From Paralithodes platypus (taxonomy: Eukaryota > Arthropoda > Malacostraca > Decapoda > Lithodidae): a DNA stretch of 64,000 nt. The stretch is from positions 48,462,320-48,526,319 of the forward strand of contig CM064495.1 in the NCBI GenBank assembly GCA_032716605.1, in the 5' to 3' direction. A model generated the notes under the pieces. That model was not told the origin of the DNA. It did not search any database and worked only from the letters and a program-made list of their open reading frames with translations. Shown here in pieces: positions 63,687 to 64,000 of this stretch (the first letter of the stretch is position 1; each line of letters opens with the position of its first letter). Made by a program: the position numbers and the translations under genes.

Positions 63687-64000
63687 GGGAGTAGGGTTTA
63701 TTTAATGCTCGATTTATTTATGTATTAAGCCGGTATCACACGAGCGCTTTTTCACTCAACATTTATACTTAATACTGATCTGGCGGCTTATGAGGTAAAC
63801 ATATAAAATATATTGGTTGGGTAAATTAATCCACCATCAGTCTAGTTTCCGATACCAGTGCAAAATAGTCCAGAAATGTTGCCAGAAAATTTTTGATCAC
63901 TGAATGTTGACTATAAAAGCTCTCGTGTGATACCGGCTTTTAGTTTCCTCCCTAGACTTCCACCAAGCTTAACCCTCTCACGTTTTTGACGCGATTTTGA
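63683..64000 (+). mobile_element. MITE family A copy, interrupted twice, runs off the window
   Basis: TTAAGGGAGTAGGGTTTATT start, a family D element, then TTAGTTTCCTCCCTAGACTT and CCACCAAGCTTAA. At 63970 an AACCCTCTCACGTTTTTGAC end of a further TTAACC element begins. Confidence 0.7.
63727..63942. mobile_element. MITE family D copy nested in MITE A
   Basis: TTAAGCCGGTATCACACGAG to CTCGTGTGATACCGGCTT with inner CAACATTTATACTTAATACT and ATGTTGACTATAAAAGC arms. The flanking TATGTATT and TTAGTTTCC are contiguous in other family A copies. Confidence 0.8.

Overview
This window is eukaryotic, repeat-dominated DNA, most likely from an arthropod and plausibly a decapod crustacean. That is inferred from the density and length of CT/GA, CA/GT, TA and GATA microsatellites, from a host-type exon with consensus splice sites, and from the mix of Jockey-, CR1- and RTE-like retrotransposons, tRNA-derived SINEs and TTAA-flanked MITEs. 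No species can be named from sequence alone. There is no prokaryotic gene organisation, CRISPR array or rRNA.

Region by region: 1-8950 is a mosaic of MITEs, a Jockey-like fragment, microsatellites, a tRNA-derived SINE (4616-5094) and a 30-bp minisatellite (7287-7990). The only convincing host coding sequence is one 1,253-bp internal exon on the minus strand (8975-10227), with a matching acceptor, donor and codon phases. From 10480 to 21162 lie further MITEs, a 39-unit 54-bp minisatellite (11646-13745), a long foldback element (17789-18145) and a 5'-truncated RTE copy with a clear target duplication (19191-19760).

The centre (21163-39189) holds two minus-strand copies of one LTR retrotransposon family. 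LTRs are about 1.9 kb. The domain order is Gag (SCAN-like segment and zinc knuckle), protease, integrase, reverse transcriptase, RNase H. Integrase lies before reverse transcriptase in a chromovirus/gypsy-type Pol, which is the hallmark of the Gmr1-like lineage. Copy 2 is complete in extent (29724-39189) with a 4-bp target duplication; copy 1 runs into a 100-N assembly gap. Both carry several frame-breaking lesions.

From 39190 to 64000 there is a broken non-LTR element with a restriction-like endonuclease signature (42801-45583) next to 130-bp tandem repeats, minisatellites of 22 and 39 bp, CR1-like and Jockey-like reverse transcriptase remnants, an RTE copy nested in a Jockey-like copy, a second copy of the SINE, a TTG-rich compound repeat, and many more MITEs.

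The strongest unifying pattern is a pile-up of non-autonomous elements at TTAA. About thirty copies of a hairpin-rich MITE (family A), five copies of its palindromic relative (family B) and several unrelated foldback families all end at TTAA. They often abut while sharing one TTAA, and in several cases an empty-site version of the same host repeat lies elsewhere in the window. No transposase is encoded here, so mobilisation in trans by a piggyBac-type enzyme is an inference.
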